Shown here in pieces: positions 22,014-23,556 of a stretch of DNA of 23,556 bases (positions within the stretch are counted from its first letter, which is position 1; every line of letters begins with the position of its first letter). The position numbers and the translations under genes are program-made. The notes beneath the pieces are model-generated. The model was not told where the DNA came from, searched no databases, and worked only from the letters and a program-made list of their open reading frames with translations. This DNA is from an uncultured Eubacteriales bacterium. Lineage in GTDB: Bacteria; Bacillota; Clostridia; Oscillospirales; Oscillospiraceae. The stretch lies in assembly GCA_900548795.1 (NCBI GenBank), contig URLT01000018.1, forward strand, positions 1-23,556. Direction: 5' to 3'.

Positions 22014-23556
22014 CTATGCGGGGTTTTCCTCGATCAGCAGCGCGTCGACGCGCTGCCGAAGCGCCTGCGCAAGCGGCTCGCCGGAGCGCAGCGTCTCGGC
22101 GGCGGCCTCCTGCGCCTCCTGCAAAACGTTCATGTCGTTCGCCAGCCCGCCGAGGCGGAACAGCGGCAGGCCGTGCTGCCGGCTCCCGAAAAAATCCCCG
22201 GGTCCGCGCAGGCGCAGATCCTCCTCGGCGATGCGGAAGCCGTCGTTCGTGGCGCACAGCGCCTTGAGCCGCTTGCGCGTCTCTTCAGAGCGGGTGCTCG
22301 AAACGAGAACGCAGTAGGAGCTTGCCGTGCCGCGCCCGACGCGGCCGCGAAGCTGATGGAGCTGGGACAGGCCGAAGCGCTCGGCGTTCTCCACGACCAT
22401 CAGCGTTGCGTTCGGCACATCCACGCCGACCTCGACGACGGTCGTCGAGACGAGCAGGTCGTACTGCCCCTCGGCAAAGGCCTGCATGACCGCCTCCTTC
22501 TCCGCGCCGCGCATTTTCCCGTGCAGCAGCGCCACGCGGAGCCGGGGAAACACCTGCTCCCGAAGCGTCTGCGCCCATTGCTCGGCAGCCTTGAGATCGT
22601 CCGTCTCGCTCTCCTCGATCGCAGGGCAGACAATGAAGACCTGATGCCCCTCGTCGGCCTGCTTGCGGATGAAGGCGTTCAGGCGCTTGCGGTAGCGCTC
22701 GTCGACCAGAAAGGTGTCAACCGGCTGCCGCCCGGGCGGCAGCTCATCCATAACGGAGACGTCCAGATCGCCGTAAAGAAACAGCGCCAGCGTCCGCGGG
22801 ATCGGCGTGGCCGACATGATAAGAAGATGCGGCTGCACGCCCTTGTGCAGCAGCGCGGCACGCTGCGCAACGCCGAAGCGGTGCTGCTCGTCGGCAATGA
22901 CCAGCCCGAGTCTGCGAAACACCGTCGTCTCGCTGAACAGGGCGTGCGTGCCGACGAGCACGTCGATCGACCCGGCCAGCAGCGCCTCGCGGCACTGCGT
23001 CTTCTGCTTCGGGGTCATTGAGCCGGTCAAGAGGCCGCAGCGCACGCCCAGCGCGCCCAGCATCGGCGCAAGGCGGTCATAGTGCTGCCGCGCCAAGATC
23101 TCCGTCGGCGCCATCAGCGCGGTCTGCACGCCGTTTTTCGCGGCGCAGAAGGCCGCCGCCGCCGCGACCACGGTCTTTCCGCTGCCGACGTCGCCCTGCA
23201 CCAGCCGGCTCATCGGCACGCCGCCGCGCAGGTCGGAAAAGATCTCGTCGATCGCCCGCCGCTGCGCACCGGTCAGGCAGAAGGGCAGCGCCTCAAAAAA
23301 CGGCGCGGCAAGCTCCGTGTCATACGGCGCGGTATGCTGCACCGCGCGGCGCGTGCGCACGAGGGCGAGCGCGAGGGAAAAATGGAAAAATTCCTCAAAA
23401 ACCAGCCGCCTTCTGGCGCGCTCCAGCGCGTCGCGGTCAGTCGGCTCGTGGATCTGCCGGTAGGCCTCCTCGACGCCGCACAGCCCGAAGCGCGCGCGAA
23501 CCGAAGCGGGAAGCGTCTCCGGCGGGACGTGGCGCGCAAGCGCGTGCCGCACGGCC
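22014..23556 (-). CDS. recG: ATP-dependent DNA helicase RecG (5' end cut by window edge)
   Basis: About 513 C-terminal residues of RecG are visible, and the frame stays open to the right edge, so the start and the N-terminal wedge/OB domain (about 170 residues of the usual 680) lie outside. Counting from the first in-frame GTG near the edge (23550-23552), the visible part shows Walker A QGDVGSGKT (119-127), the TALMAPTE segment (144-151), the DEQHRFG box (221-227), SATPIPRT, LLHGKM, STTVVEVGVDVP and QLRGRVGRG. The SATPIPRTLA and FGxRQHGLP-type (FGSRQHGLP) segments separate RecG from other superfamily 2 helicases. RecG remodels stalled forks and branched DNA. That internal GTG should not be taken as the real start. 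Confidence 0.95.
   Translation of the reverse strand, partial: AVRHALARHVPPETLPASVRARFGLCGVEEAYRQIHEPTDRDALERARRRLVFEEFFHFSLALALVRTRRAVQHTAPYDTELAAPFFEALPFCLTGAQRRAIDEIFSDLRGGVPMSRLVQGDVGSGKTVVAAAAAFCAAKNGVQTALMAPTEILARQHYDRLAPMLGALGVRCGLLTGSMTPKQKTQCREALLAGSIDVLVGTHALFSETTVFRRLGLVIADEQHRFGVAQRAALLHKGVQPHLLIMSATPIPRTLALFLYGDLDVSVMDELPPGRQPVDTFLVDERYRKRLNAFIRKQADEGHQVFIVCPAIEESETDDLKAAEQWAQTLREQVFPRLRVALLHGKMRGAEKEAVMQAFAEGQYDLLVSTTVVEVGVDVPNATLMVVENAERFGLSQLHQLRGRVGRGTASSYCVLVSSTRSEETRKRLKALCATNDGFRIAEEDLRLRGPGDFFGSRQHGLPLFRLGGLANDMNVLQEAQEAAAETLRSGEPLAQALRQRVDALLIEENPA

Overview
The window looks like a chromosomal segment from a GC-rich, Gram-positive anaerobe, most likely a gut Clostridia member of the Oscillospirales/Ruminococcaceae type. 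This is inferred from strong AGGAGG-type ribosome sites, sigma-A promoters with 17-bp spacers, SLH-domain surface proteins carrying His/Trp/Cys-rich linker modules common in gut Firmicutes, a ThiI without a rhodanese domain, and a lipoprotein foldase. No phage, integrase, transposase, CRISPR, rRNA or tRNA was seen.

Layout. 1-47: Cys-rich 3' tail of a plus-strand gene. 91-963 (-): lipid kinase of the diacylglycerol kinase family, divergent from a plus-strand amino-sugar operon at 1193-4815 (N-acetylhexosamine 1-kinase-like protein, ROK-family kinase, NagA). 4816-5269: the only long gene-free stretch; it holds a strong terminator and two copies of a dispersed palindromic repeat. 5270-7171 (-): parvulin-type foldase lipoprotein and an orphan P-loop protein, each with its own promoter. 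7371-10211 (+): secreted endonuclease I fused to SLH domains. 10328-12490 (-): argD-argF pair. 12740-18304 (-): an 1854-residue surface protein joining a phosphodiester glycosidase domain to a metallophosphoesterase and three SLH domains. 18544-23556 (-): housekeeping run recG (cut by the window edge), comM/yifB, thiI, a third copy of the palindromic repeat, then pncC (CinA C-terminal domain).

How the genes may work together. The operon would phosphorylate and deacetylate N-acetylated hexosamines. The large surface protein carries a domain family known for removing GlcNAc from phosphodiester-linked sugars, next to a phosphatase domain. The SLH endonuclease could supply nucleotides or phosphate from extracellular DNA. 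An outside-to-inside scavenging scheme is therefore possible, but it is inference only: the genes are not in one operon.

Most interesting signals: a multi-hairpin extragenic repeat in three copies, one inverted and shortened; a third SLH domain in the nuclease split by an inserted domain of about 160 residues; the glycosidase-phosphoesterase surface fusion; a structured leader in front of it whose stem is held by G-U pairs only in the sense RNA; and recurrent promoters with a TTGCAT -35 box.
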